Shown here: positions 17,885 to 35,715 of the stretch, piece by piece
How positions within the stretch are numbered: the first letter of the stretch is position 1
How the letters are laid out: the number at the start of each line of letters is the position of its first letter
Assembly (NCBI GenBank): GCA_012295275.1
Contig: CM022667.1
Span: 13,208,416 to 13,272,415, forward strand
Origin: Chrysomallon squamiferum
Lineage: Eukaryota; Mollusca; Gastropoda; Neomphalida; Peltospiridae
Direction of reading: 5' to 3'
Length of the DNA: 64,000 nt
The notes under the pieces: generated by a model
Database searches by the model: none
Seen by the model: only the letters and a program-made list of their open reading frames with translations
What the model was told of the DNA's origin: nothing
Made by a program: the position numbers and the translations under genes

Positions 17885-18224
17885 GCATGTACGTATGTAT
17901 GCATGGATGTATTATGTATGTATGTATGTATGTATATATGTATGTATGTATGTATAAATATGTTTGTATGTATAAATATGTATGTATGTATGTTTGTATT
18001 TATGTAAATAAGTATGTATTATGTATGTATGTATGTATAAGTATGTGTATGTGTATCCATAATCAATATCTGTATCCATATATGTTTGTCTGTCTGGCTG
18101 ACGGTCCGTACATGTGTCTATCTATCTATCTATCTATCTAGCTATATGTATCTGTCTGCTATCTATCTGTCTGTCTATCCATCTATCTATCTATATGTAT
18201 ATCTATATCTATCTATCTACCTTA

Positions 18225-18280
<56 letters not shown>

Positions 18281-18330
18281 ATATATATATATATATATAT
18301 ATGTGTATGTGTATGTGTGTGTGTGTGTGT
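17885..18330 (+). repeat. Compound (GTAT)n, (CTAT)n, (TA)n, (TG)n array
   Basis: GTAT tetramers (17885-18050), CTAT tetramers (18117-18281), TA (18281-18302), then TG (to 18330). About 440 bases of tetranucleotide-dominated sequence. Every long frame here is a repeat translation. Confidence 0.93.
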
Positions 18331-18866
18331 TACATGTGCGCATATTTATATAATATCGTCTGTGTTCAATGTGTATCTTGTCTAGTTTTACTAGACCGGT
18401 TATCGAACTTGGTAGACAGTTTGCGACATTATCATTAAAGATAATCCAGCATTATCTCAGCGAGAAGATTAAAAATTCCTATAACACTAAGTAAATGGCC
18501 GATTAATCCTGGTTTGCCGGTCAGTTTATGGACTGCAGAACTCAGATACCCGATATAAAGTCGTTTTGTGGACCTTTTAACCAGACGGCCTCAAGGGAGG
18601 TAATTAAAACAAAGGGAGTTAAACTCTTGACTAGCAAAAAAACGTCACAGTAATATCTAGCTATCGATGAGGTGTTTCAGTGCATTTTTCAGTCTCTTGA
18701 AAGTCATGTATGATGATAATTATGGATAACGACAGGTGCTTTTTTTTTTTTTTTTTTTTTTTTCAACAGAACGTATAATTTATTATTTCATTATAATTTT
18801 TAAAGTATTTTCTGTCAGCATGCATCCTCTATTTATATTTCCGTTACCTTCTATTCATAAGTCATT
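18331..18866. other. Spacer, no gene seen
   Basis: Ordinary-complexity sequence with a 23-base poly-T (18741-18763). It ends at the sharp boundary of the interspersed repeat. Confidence 0.6.
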
Positions 18867-18965
18867 AAATGGGCATTTTTAATTGAAGTTTTGAACAGTA
18901 ATGTAAGTTTTCTTATATTTTACACTTTATTTCATATACGTATAAAAACATATATAAAGAAATCT

Positions 18966-18967
<2 letters not shown>
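18867..18967 (+). repeat. Interspersed repeat, copy A, abutting a CT array
   Basis: About 100 bp beginning AAATGGGCATTTT and including GTAAGTTTTCTTATATTTTA. It is nearly identical to 46372-46472 and in both places runs straight into a long (CT)n array. The flanks before AAATGGG do not match, which marks a real element boundary. No coding capacity. Confidence 0.85.
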
Positions 18968-22804
<3,837 letters not shown>

Positions 22805-22847
<43 letters not shown>

Positions 22848-22993
22848 TAATAATATATATATTAGTAAATAAATAATAATAATAATAATAAGAAGAAGAA
22901 GAAGAAGAAAAACAAGAAGACGAAGAAGAAGAAGAAGACGAAGAAGAAAAAGAAGAAGAAGAAGACGACGAAGAAGAAGAAGAAGAAGAAAAA
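22805..22993 (+). repeat. (AAAT)n, (AAT)n then (GAA/GAC)n purine tract
   Basis: AAAT and AAT runs give way at about 22890 to 100 bases of GAA with GAC interruptions, an almost all-purine strand able to form a triplex. Confidence 0.93.
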
Positions 22994-25726
22994 ACGATTA
23001 CGTGTGCAGTATATATTTATTTCCCAGAGTTCACAGGAAATTGTTACGTGTGTTAAATTTATTTGTACATATGTTGAATCTGGCTCGAGATGGAGTGACG
23101 GGATAAGATAACTTAAGTGATGCAGTCAGCGTTTTATTACGCCCCCCCCCTCTGAACTTGTTTTCGAGAATCTATTTCATATTTCCCTCTTGATAAGAAA
23201 GCTTTGGCTTATCGGAAATTATGAATCTTTATATTTAAAGATTTATAGCGCCAGACATATCAAAGTTTATATATATATATAGTTGAACAATAATAAAAGA
23301 AATGTGGAGAAATAATAATAATAATAATATTAACCATAATAACAACAACAAAAACAACAACAATAATAATAATAATGATGACGTTGCTAATAATAAAGCC
23401 TGTATTTATGCATGTATTTATGTATGTATGTATGTATGCAGATATATTTATATGGATAGATAGATAGACAGCAGACAGATATATAGATAGGCACAGAGAT
23501 AGATCCAGTCATAAATAAAAAGTAATACAAGTGTCAGCACAAATATTAACACGCAAAATGCAAAGAAATATGGAAAAAAAAAAGTTAAACAGACCGACTG
23601 AAAAATATATAACAGAAATAACTGAAATTCTATTCGTTTCATTTTTTACAAAAAAAAAAAATAAGAAGAAAAAAAAAATTATCGTCTTCAGTTTGCGCCA
23701 TTATGTGTCTTTCAAAACGAAGTTTCCTCCTCTTTCTCTTGAGCACCACTTTGTGTCAATAAGAACAGAAAACGCACCGAGTGAACTCTCCATTGATTGA
23801 TGCTGATGGCAACATTTGTAGTAAATAGCGGTACGGCATGCACAATCTCGACTTGCTCTCTTAATACAAATAACGCAATTTTGTCTCTGAATTTTTCGGT
23901 TTATTTCTCCGGGAATCGAATTACTCGCATGCTGATGACCGCTGTTTGAGAGCGAGCGCGTCAGAATTAACAGGCGAAATCACCCGAACGCGCCGAAACG
24001 TGAATATTTGACCGTTCGTTTCGTGTTTGCAAGGGAAACAACCAATGTCGTCAGACGCAACAACAAAATAATCAAATAGCAAACACATTTTTATTGTTCT
24101 TTTTTTCTTCTGTTGTCTTAGAAATATTTTTCTCCTCGCTTGTAGTACGTTATTCGTTTTTGATATTTTTTTCCCCCATTGTTATATATTTATTTTCGTT
24201 TCGTTTCTTTTTTTCTTAAATTTTTTCTTTCTTATTTAAAAATAAAATCTTATTTTGTTATCAGCGTGGTTTTTATTATAGTTATCATCACCACCACCAA
24301 CAACAACGACAGTGATAATAACAGCCATAACAAAAAGAAGAAGAAAATGACGGTGATAATAATTATAATCACGGAATAATGACAGCAACAAAGACAATAC
24401 TTAGCATAATCATCACCATCATCATCATCACAGTCATCAAATTTATTATCATTAGCTGTTTCATACATTTTATCACAATACTCCTAAGTATTACCACTGT
24501 TAATATTTATATTATTATTATTGTTGTTGTTGTTTTTCTTGTTACTGTAGTTGTTAAACCTATTTTGGTGCATGCTGATCCTGTTCAATAACTTCAAATA
24601 GCCAACATCTTTGTAAATACCGTGTAGTAATTTCATCACCCAAAACAGCTAATAACTGAATAATAACAGTAATTTTTCAGTATCACGTTTCTCCTAACAT
24701 CCGTGTCCTTGACAGAAGCAATGCGTCGCAAGAGGATAATTGCAGTGCACTGCAGTGACAGAAGCAGTGACAGTATCGATAATTCTGTTGTTCGGAAATC
24801 CGCACGTTTGTAAAAATTTGTAACTAAAACCGTTTCAAAAATCGCACCCCGGTTTTTTTTTTTATTGTTGAAATAACTGAAAATATGTTAACAATTATTA
24901 GTTATCTTAAAAAAAAAAAAAAGATATTCAGCTTTTCATCGCGAAAGAAAAAGAGAGAGAAAAAAAGAAAAAAGAAAAAGAAAGAAAGAAACGGAAGCAA
25001 AGCGCTAAGTCAAAACGCACTTGATGATCTGGGCCAGAAATCCATTTACGAGTCGGATAAAACGCACTGAACATTATCAACTGGTTGACAACTGTCTCTC
25101 TGACGCCACATTAATCAGCTGCCTTGGCAATAATAATCAACTTTTGGCTTTTTATTTTTGTCAGCGAAAATCCTTCTTCAATAAGAAAAAAAAAAAAAAA
25201 AACGGAAAGAAAAAGGAAATAAGCAGAACGAGATCATCGTCAAGCTGCTTTGATGGACGCAACGGGCAGAATGCACCGAGTGACCTCGGCTGTTATCGAT
25301 AGTGAACGCGGACGAACGTTCGTATCCGATCGGTTGTAAGATAATTAGAAAAAGAATTTCGTGAATGGTCGCAAAACTGTCGAATAGATTAATGCGAGGA
25401 TGAGGAGAAGCGATTCTTGAAAAGACTATTGCTGGCAGTAAATGGGTTAATACAAAAAGTCTTTACAGAACGTCCGAAGCCGTCTCAGGGGAAAGGATTA
25501 AAAAGAAAAAGAAAAAAGAAAAAGAAAAAAGAAGAGGGGTTTTGTTTTTTTGTTGTCTGCTCTTCGCGTCATCTGACGAGATAGGATTTAGACGTCGCCC
25601 GTGTTAAAATGTTAATCATGGTCTTTGGTGTTTAGGTCTTTTCTTCACTTTCTGTCACTTGGGATTCGCGATAACTCGATATGGACACGGTTAGTTAGTG
25701 TACCACTAGGTAAAAACCGAGACTAT
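22994..25726. other. AT-rich spacer, no gene seen
   Basis: Poly-C (23142-23151), AAT/AAC runs (23308-23378), a CATCAT-type stretch (24408-24434), TTG (24518-24533), purine-rich AAAG runs (24943-24994, 25498-25535) and several poly-A runs. A perfect 14-bp palindrome lies at 24741-24754. Confidence 0.6.
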
Positions 25727-25766
25727 GAGAGAGAGAGACTAGAGAGAGAGAGAGAGAGAGATATAG

Positions 25767-25818
<52 letters not shown>
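25727..25818 (+). repeat. (GA)n array, interrupted
   Basis: GA runs with CTA and ATAT interruptions in the first half and a pure 48-base run at the end. Confidence 0.95.

Positions 25819-27251
<1,433 letters not shown>

Positions 27252-27322
<71 letters not shown>
27252..27322 (+). repeat. (GA)n microsatellite
   Basis: About 70 bases of pure GA, lying 69 bases before the ACT/CAA array. Confidence 0.97.
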
Positions 27323-27324
<2 letters not shown>

Positions 27325-27390
27325 AAAGAATGAAAAATGATGATAAAGTTTATTAATAAAGAAAAAGGAAAACTAATACTATTACTAAAT

Positions 27391-27626
27391 AGTTCGACTA
27401 CGACTACTACTACTACTGTTAATACTATTACTACTACCTGCAACACCACTGTTACTACCACTAATACTACTACTGCTTCAACAACAACAACAACAACTAC
27501 TACTACTACTACTTCTCCTATTACTACTACTACTATTACAGTTAATACTATACTACCTGAAACAGCATTACTATTACTGTTACTACCACTAAAACTACTA
27601 CTGCTTCAACAACAACAACAACAACA

Positions 27627-27657
<31 letters not shown>

Positions 27658-27660
27658 ATA
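27391..27660 (+). repeat. ACT/CAA trinucleotide array with a 128-bp higher-order duplication
   Basis: ACT/TTA triplets with two matching modules. TGTTACTACCACTAA…CTGCTTCAACAAC occurs with CTGCTTCA at 27473 and again at 27601, 128 bases apart. The long Thr-rich frame through it is a repeat translation. Confidence 0.85.
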
Positions 27661-27994
27661 ATAATAATCATCATCATCAACATCACCATCCAGGAAGAAG
27701 AAAAAGAGTATAAGAAGACAATAACGAAACGAGACAAACACTAAGTGGCTACGGGAGAATGCTGTTTATGTCTAACTCGCATATCTCCGGTTTCTCGAGC
27801 TTTCCAAAATGGTAATTAAAATCAGACGAAACTTGACAGGTACAAGATCCACACACACACACACACACACAGGCCGTCTTGGCATGAACGAGGGACAGAC
27901 ATTCCCCGCCGGGTGCGTAATGACCACTAATGGGAAACTGGTCAACATTCCCAGACGGGTATAATATAACATGAATGAATGCCAAGATACTTTC

Positions 27995-28302
27995 CTTCTC
28001 GAAGATTAGCGGTTTATTACGGTTAAGTTCCGATACGAGATTTCCACGTTCGGACCGTGTCGGGTTTCAAGCGTTTCTTTGTTCACAAGACTGGATGCAG
28101 CAGAGTCTTAGTGAAGTGATTGCTAATCTGAGAAATCGAATTCGTTAGAAATTTTTGAAAGAGCTAAATGATCGTTGAGTTATTGAATTAAATGGAAGAG
28201 AAGAAGAAATCGGAATTTAAAAATCAAAGCGTCGTCAGTACAGTTGTGTTACTGTTATTATCACTAAATTGTAAAACTACACTTAGTGGCAAAACAGTCA
28301 CA

Positions 28303-28352
<50 letters not shown>

Positions 28353-28875
28353 TACCATTACTATTATTATTATTATTAATATTATTGCTACTACTAATAC
28401 GATTACCTCAGCAATGTGTATGTCTGTATGTGTGTGTGTGTATGTATGTATGTATGTATGTATGTATGTATGTGTATGTATGTGTATATGTGTGTGTGTG
28501 CGTGTGTGTGTGTGTGCATGACTCGTTGAATGACTAACTCTGTACTTATTTTATTATCTTGTTTTTTCTGAATCACCAGATTAAAGTCTGTTTACTTCAT
28601 CGCAAAATAACGACTGAATCACACCTTCTTTTTATCTTCATTTAAATTTTTTTTTTTAAAACACGAAAAAAAAAAAAAAAACCAGACAAAGAAAACAAAA
28701 TAAGAAAATTTAAATAATGTATATATTTACATACATATAAATAAAAAAAAAAGAAAAAAAATGAAGTAATTAAAACAAATAACCAAAAATTAAATAATAA
28801 CGTTATCACGGAATGCTATGTTACAAAACATATTTCGACAACGTGTCTATCTTTGTTACTCTAAATACCTAAGTT
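27995..28875. repeat. Segmental tandem duplication, copy 1
   Basis: The unit runs from the block around 28030-28250 through an ATT array and a GT/GTAT array to the block ending CTCTAAATACCTAA near 28873. It is matched along its length by 28876-29922 in the same order and orientation. Unique anchors include GTGAAGTGATTGCTAATCTG at 28111 and GCATGACTCG at 28516. Confidence 0.88.
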
Positions 28876-29129
28876 ATGATAAGTCCAATACAAGATTTTC
28901 ACGTTTGATCCGTCTCAGATTTCAAACATTTCATATTCACAAGATTGGATGCAGTGTCTTAGTGAAGTGATTGCTAATCTGAGAAATCGAATTCGTTGAA
29001 ATTTTGAAAGAGCTAAATGATGTTGTCAGTTTGCTGTGTCGTTGATTTATTGAATTAAATTGAAGACAAGAAGAAATCGGAGTTTAAAATCAAAGCATCG
29101 TCAATACACTTACTGCCAAAACAATCACA

Positions 29130-29165
<36 letters not shown>

Positions 29166-29208
29166 ATTATTAGTGCTAATACGACTAAAATAATAATAAT
29201 AATAATAA

Positions 29209-29257
<49 letters not shown>

Positions 29258-29922
29258 TGTATCAACAGTAGTAACAGCAGTAGTAATGGTAGTAGCAGCA
29301 GAATCAGAATAGCAAAAGTAAGTTTTGCAGTAGTGATAGTAGTAATGGTTGTAGTGGTTGTGTTAGTAATTGAAATTGTACCATAACAGTAGTATAAGTA
29401 TTAAAAGTAGCAGCAGTCATGGTACTTATTTACAGAAGTAATCTACAGTTAGAAATGTTTCTTAGTAACGAGTGGTGCTTAAAATGGAAGAATCGAGATG
29501 GTATCCCAGTGCGTACGTGTGTGTGTGTTTGTGTGTGTGTATCTGTCTGTTTGTGTGTCTGTGTGTCTGTGTGAGTGTTTATGTGTGTGTGCGTGTGTGT
29601 GTGTGTGTGTTTTGTGTGTATGTGTATATGTGTGTGCATGTGTGTGTGTGCGTGTTTGTGTGCGTGCATGACTCGCTGAATGACTAACTCTGTACTTATT
29701 TCATTATCTTGTTTCTTCTGAATCACAAGATTAAATTCTGGGAAACGTTTGCCTCATCGTAAAAATAATGAATGAATCACATTTTCTTTTTTATCTTTAC
29801 TTTAATAAAAAAAAAAAAAAAAAAAAAAAAAAAGTTAAAAAGTTAAAACAAATATCACAGAATGTTATGTTACAAAAAATTATTTCGACAAAGAGTAAAT
29901 CTTTGTTACTCTAAATACCTAA
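28876..29922. repeat. Segmental tandem duplication, copy 2
   Basis: This is the second copy of 27995-28875. The same anchors occur at 28962, 29666 and 29911 (CTAAATACCT). Offsets differ (851, 1150 and 1050) because the internal ATT, GTA and GT arrays changed length; copy 2 gained a long TAG/GTA array (29210-29420) absent from copy 1. Non-repeat segments show many substitutions and small indels, so the event is not recent. Confidence 0.88.
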
Positions 29923-32291
29923 AGGAGAAAAAAAAAAAAAAAAAAAAAAATTTAAAAACAAGAAATAAGTTATCGTATTCACACATGCTTTTCGTACATT
30001 TTTTCTTACAAACTTGCTTATCTCTCTCGTATATCCTAGAACTCTGTTATAAACAGCTTTTAACGCGATCTCGTCATTAAATTAACACTTATTTTTCGCT
30101 TAAATAAAACGAAATTCTAAGAAAGAGGAAAGATAAAATCCTGTTTACTTCTGATTAAAAACAATTATGTTTCCAAAAATAGCGTTCTTCGGTGACTAAT
30201 TTCGTAAACAACATTTAAAGTGTCTTGAAAACAACACGTAAGGAGTTTGTAAACGAAAACAGCTGTAATGTTTTTTTTTTTTTTTGTTTTTTTTTTTGTT
30301 TTGTTTCAGCGATGTTAAAATTTAGAAAGATTAAGAAACCGGTATCGCTCATACTAAATAAACGATGCGATAAGAATCGATAATTCAGTGTCAAGCGATT
30401 CGATACAACGCGTTGCGATTTCAGGCGATATGAACATAATTGATAATTATTCGGTCAGATAAGATGTGATGCAATATGCACTATGTGGCATGATGATATA
30501 TATATATATACATGGTGTAAGTACGGTATGAATCAACACGGTAACGATGTAACTGATTCATACATTATTCGATCTGATAAGATGATTATGACATGGTTAT
30601 TATACACGGCCTGAATCATCACCTAAAGCATTATTATTCAAAACTATATTTCAGGATTTGATAAGACGCGATACGATTAAATAAGTTTTTATTTAATAAT
30701 ATTGTACGATTCCGTAAAACCTCAAAATCAGCATTTGGTAACATAGTATCTGACTACATAATAGTATCTATACAAAGCAACAGATCAACGCAACGTGTGT
30801 TAAAATGTATTAAATTTCTAATTGGTAAACTGGAGTAAAATAACAGAAAACAAGCTCTGCGGGTACATTGCTTGATACAGAAGAAACATCAGAAAACAGC
30901 ACAACACAGCAATTGTTTTATGAAATAACCTATAATTTATTAGTTAAATTTTAAAATGGATATTTGCCTCTTTGTTTATTTTATCCTTTCGTCTCTTGCT
31001 TCTTCTTCATCGTCATTTTATCATTTTCCTGATTAGTATTATCATCTTCTTCGTCAATATCTTTTTTTTAAATCTTCTGGTTGACCACAATCGTCATCAT
31101 CATCGTCATTTCGTTTTCCTTCTCTACTTCATTTCCTTCTTCTTCTTCTTCATTTCCTTCTTCTTTTTTTTTTTTCTTTTTCCTTAGCCCACATTCATAA
31201 TCTGATCAAAAGGACCGTTCTTGCATATATCTCTCACAAAGTTCAAAGCACTTAAAAAAAAAAAAAAAAAAAAATAATAAAAAAAATAAACCTCGTTCTT
31301 AACAGACCCTTATAAAATAGAACTTGTCAAGCGATGTTATCACTTCTATCAGTCTGACGACTTTGATGAATTATGACTGAGAAACGGATTACGATGTTGC
31401 GTTCTAATTTAGATTTCATGGCAGTCGATGCTGTCACTCGCTGTCACGGGCAATTGAAACTACAGCAATAAAACACGTCTAGAATTTTTACACCGGATTC
31501 CCAGACGTGTGTGACGTAACCCCGTCTGAGTTCCTGAAACTCTTGGACAAGAAGCAGCAGCAGCAGGTTCCTTTGATGACGTGGGTTGAAGAGGAAAGAG
31601 ATAAAGGAAGAGAGCCGGGGGTGGGTGTCTAGGGGGGGTGTCTAGGTCAGACGATGAAAAAGAAAATTGTGAATATGATTTAGAATTTTTACTCCAGGTT
31701 TGTTTGTTTCATCTTTTTTTTTTTATCCCTTTATATATATATATATATATATATCTTTTCTTCTTTTTCTTAGTCGTCTTATAGAAAACGGTATGGTAAA
31801 CAAAATGGAAGTGACGGAAAAAGAAGATACACGATGGTAATTACTTTTATTGTCTGAAATTAAAAAACAAAAACAAACAAACCATCAACAACAAGAAGCA
31901 AACACGAAAAAACAACAACAAAAAAAAAAAAAAAAAAAAAAAAAATACAGTGAAGAAAATTTAAAAAGATGAATGGACAGTAATTATAATAAATCTAAAA
32001 GGGTAATAGCACTACTTTTACACAAATCTATAGATTGTGAGATCAAATCTCGTGAAATGCTTCTTCCCTACAACTGATGTAATAAAACAAATGTAATAAT
32101 AACAATAGCAATAACGACAACAACAACAAATACAACAGCAAGAACAAGAACAACAACAACAACAATAATAATTGTAATAATAATAATAATAACAGATACA
32201 CAGTGAGATTGACAGACAAATAGTCAGACAACTAGATAGGTAGATAGAAAACTAAACATGGAGAGACTAACACACATAGAGAGACATACAG
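29923..32291. other. AT-rich spacer, no gene seen
   Basis: Poly-A at 29934-29950, 31255-31274 and 31920-31945, poly-T at 30271-30298, a TA run at 31733-31754, TTC/ATC pyrimidine-rich sequence (30990-31185), and AAC/AAT runs (32110-32195). Bases 30340-30690 hold loosely repeated GATAAGATG/ATTATTCG motifs. Confidence 0.6.
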
Positions 32292-32293
32292 AC

Positions 32294-32384
<91 letters not shown>
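32292..32384 (+). repeat. (GA)n microsatellite within a GATA-rich region
   Basis: 93 bases, pure except for early GACAGA steps. It is flanked on both sides by AGATAGATAAAT/AGACAG degenerate repeats (32230-32680). Confidence 0.95.
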
Positions 32385-32387
<3 letters not shown>

Positions 32388-32805
32388 ATAGGTAAATAGA
32401 TATATAAATAGATACACCGAAAAACTGATAGACAGAGAGACAGGTAGATAGCGAGATAGACACGATAAATAGAGAGACAGATAGCTGGGCAGATGGACAT
32501 ATACGTAGATACACAAAACGATTGGTGGACAGAGAGCCAGAGATACAGACAGGCACATAAACAGACAAATAGTCAGCTATGTAGATAAATAGATAAATAA
32601 AAGATATTTGATAGATAAATAGATATATAAAGAGACAGACAGATATACCAGTACATAGATAGACAGACAAACAGATATTAAATGTTTGTAAACTTCATTT
32701 CCAAGAATTAACTGCCACAGATAAACCACACTCGCACTGTAAATACGAAAATACACTGACATCAATAAAATGAATGTATTGTATGAAAAAAAAAAAAAAA
32801 AAACA

Positions 32806-32859
32806 ACAACATAATAATAATAATAATAATAATACAATAACAATAACAATAACAATAAC

Positions 32860-32921
<62 letters not shown>

Positions 32922-32922
32922 G
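32806..32922 (+). repeat. (AAT)n/(AAC)n array
   Basis: AAT, then ACAATA hexamers (32834-32860), then about 60 bases of pure AAT. Preceded by poly-A at 32785-32802. Confidence 0.95.
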
Positions 32923-33414
32923 TTTATCCCACATAATTATGTTCTCCAAGGAGAAGCAAAAGTAAATATTTTTTTTTTTTTTTACGACCGAAAAGTTAAA
33001 ATAACAACAAACAGCTTGCATTAATAATGATAAAAACGAAATATATGAAGTAAATAATAATAAAAATAAAAAAAAAACCCAAAACCAGAACGAGCTAATC
33101 TTTGGCATTATCAAGACCCTCCCTGCAATAAGCGCTTAGCACTTGTTTTCATTCCAACTCAACGGCGATTCTGAACTGCAGTGGCCAGATTATTTTCTTG
33201 GTTAAAAAGCAGAAGATATATGTAACGATGAAATGAATCCACACTGAAGATGTAGATGCTACTGGCTTGCAACGCCCGACCTTTCATGTAGATGATTCGT
33301 AAAGATTACACGGTTCTGTGGGTAATTATGTTTCACCCCCGATAGAATGTTAATTATCACGTTTTGGGTTTTTTTTTTTTTTTTTCAGGATAGAAGTGAT
33401 AGAGGAAGGAATGG
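32923..33414. other. Spacer, no gene seen
   Basis: Bases 33100-33350 are of ordinary complexity without a protein-like frame. Poly-T at 33369-33385. Confidence 0.6.
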
Positions 33415-33437
33415 AAGAGAGAGAGAGAGAGAGAGAG

Positions 33438-33494
<57 letters not shown>
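33415..33494 (+). repeat. (GA)n-(GT)n-(GA)n compound microsatellite
   Basis: GA to 33436, GT 33437-33458, GA 33459-33494: a GT block embedded in GA. Confidence 0.95.
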
Positions 33495-33496
<2 letters not shown>

Positions 33497-35446
33497 TGTG
33501 TTTGTGCGTATATGTGTGTTTAGATACAAGATGGATAGATAGTTATATTTAGATATCTTACAGAGAAACATGCATATACGTGCACATTCATACACACATA
33601 CACATACTAATACACACTAACACATTCACAAGCACATGCAGATGCACACACACACACACACGCACACGTATACTTACATATACAAGCACAGATAAAAACA
33701 GGCTAAGCCTGAAGCGAGAGAAAAGAATTAAATGAAAAACAACAACAATAACATAAATTAATAAAAGGAAGGAAATTTAAAAACAGTAAGAAAAATAAAA
33801 TATATAAAATGCAAATTAGTAAATAAGTAACTAAGTTAATATAGAAAAGAAATAAAATAAATGCGAATACGAAAAAAGAAAGAAGAAAATTAGCAAGTTA
33901 AGGACGAAAAATAGGAATCAATAAAATTTAAAGTAAAAAGCAAAGAAGAAAAATAAAAAGAACAAATAAAATTTAATTTATAGCAAACTCACAGTGAGAA
34001 AAAAAAAAGAAAAAAAAAAGAAAGAAAGACAAAAGAAAAAAAAATCGTATTATTTAAATTGAAACTAATAGAAAGTGCATCCGAAAAAAAAAAAAAAAAT
34101 ATATATAAGAAGAATGAAATTTTGTTTTTTTATCTTAACTCTGAATCATTCAGAAAAAATAGAAAATAAAATAAATCAATAAATAAATTAACAAAAAAAA
34201 AAAAGCAGCAAAACAGCCAATAAATCAGTAAACGTGATACATTTAGCCTTTTGTTCGTAAAGGAAAACAAGCTTAATACCGCACTTAAAGTTTTATTTCA
34301 AAATCGATTTGAAATCGCACCTTAATTTGTTTTTGTTTTTCAATAAATTTAATTTATTTGCAGACAGGACTGTGGTAATATATTTTTTACTACAGTTTTG
34401 TGAAATTTTAAAGCCATATAAATTTAATGTGTTTGAACATGTGAATGTTTATGAGAGGCTGAGGTACGTGTGTGTCTGATTTTGATAGTTTGTGTGTGTT
34501 TGTTGGTGCACACGTTCGTGCGTGTATTTGTTAATTAATCTGGTCGGTTCTGTATTTAACAGCGTGGACATATGTGAGAATGGATGCTTGAACGTGTGCG
34601 TGTGCGTGTGTGGTAATGCGTGCCAGTTTATTCGTATGTGTAAATGCAGTTTGTGATGGTTGTTCTCTGTGTTTGTGCGTAGAAGTGTAAAATCGTTTTT
34701 TCTTCTTCCTTCTTTCTATTTTCTGGGGAAAACTTATCTTTCTTTTTTGCTTCTGTTTCATTTTTCTTCCATTCTTTTCCTTTCTCAACCCGTACTTCTG
34801 TCTGAATATTATTTGTTTCATTCATCCATCCTTCTTTTTTCTTTCCTTCCGTTCTTTTTTTTTCTTACCTTTCCTTCATATATCTCGTTTCATTCTTTTC
34901 TTCTTTCTTTCCACTTCCATTCATTCACTCCGCTATTCCCTTCCTTCCTTCCTTCCATCCTTCTTTTCCAATCGTTTACAACTCCATCAGTCAGGGCAAG
35001 TGTTATTATTATTTTATTTTTTCCCCCCTCCGTCAATTGTTTAATAGAAGGAAGTGGTAGGTAACAATTCCAGAGTCTGCTCCATTCCATCACTTGTCAC
35101 GTGTCAGATGCCACTTCAACGACGCCGCTCTCAGCCAGCTAACTTGTTTACTGGCACTGATGTTAATTTCAGAACACAGAAACAACAGGTTTCGCAGAAA
35201 AGGTGCCCGATTGGCAATTTAGCAGACGTGAAAATCGTGCTTCTCGAAAACCGAAAGGATTCTGGTGGCAGAGAGAGAGAGAGAGAGAGAGCGAGAACAG
35301 AATGTGAGACACATTCAGACAGAGAGAGAGACATTAAGAATGTCAGAGAAGATGAAGAATAATAATAAGAAGAACACAGCAAAAAATAATAACGACAACA
35401 GTGTTGTTGTTGCTACTACTACTGCTAATGATGATGGGGTGATGAC
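33495..35446. other. AT-rich spacer, no gene seen
   Basis: Degenerate CA-rich sequence (33570-33680), AAAG/AAAT-rich sequence (33740-34220), and a TTCC/TTTC pyrimidine-rich block (34690-34970). The 102-codon frame at 35054-35362 is partly mixed composition but ends in a GA run and is not recognisable. Confidence 0.55.
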
Positions 35447-35540
35447 GTTGATTTTTAACGATGATAAACGAACTGTCGCTCTAAATAATTATTAAAACAC
35501 TAAGAGCATCATCATCATAAACAGCAACAACAACAACAAT
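35447..35540 (+). repeat. 173-bp-period tandem duplication, copy 1
   Basis: Contains AACGATGATAAACGAACTGT, then a CGCTCTAAATAATTATTA-type end and an AACAGCAACAAC tail. The same order recurs 173 bases later. An (AAT)n array separates the copies. Confidence 0.85.
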
Positions 35541-35570
35541 AAGAAGAATAATAAAAAAATAATAAGAACG

Positions 35571-35620
<50 letters not shown>

Positions 35621-35621
<1 letters not shown>

Positions 35622-35715
35622 TTGATTTTAACGATGATAAACGAACTGTCGCTGTAAATAATTATTATAACATCGATAGGATCAGCAACAACAGCAGCAG
35701 CAACAACACCAAAAA
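35621..35715 (+). repeat. 173-bp-period tandem duplication, copy 2
   Basis: Second copy of 35447-35540. It has few substitutions over the core (TCGCTGTAAAT versus TCGCTCTAAAT) and a CAG-enriched tail. Confidence 0.85.

Noticed and set aside
24741-24754. Perfect 14-bp palindrome TGCAGTGCACTGCA
   Set aside because: It stands alone and short palindromes of this size are expected occasionally in 64 kb. No neighbouring feature gives it meaning.
28286-29687. Two different frames ending in the same HDSLND peptide
   Set aside because: The shared ending comes from the tandem DNA duplication (GCATGACTCG…). Both frames are otherwise poly-Leu, Cys/Val or Tyr repeats.
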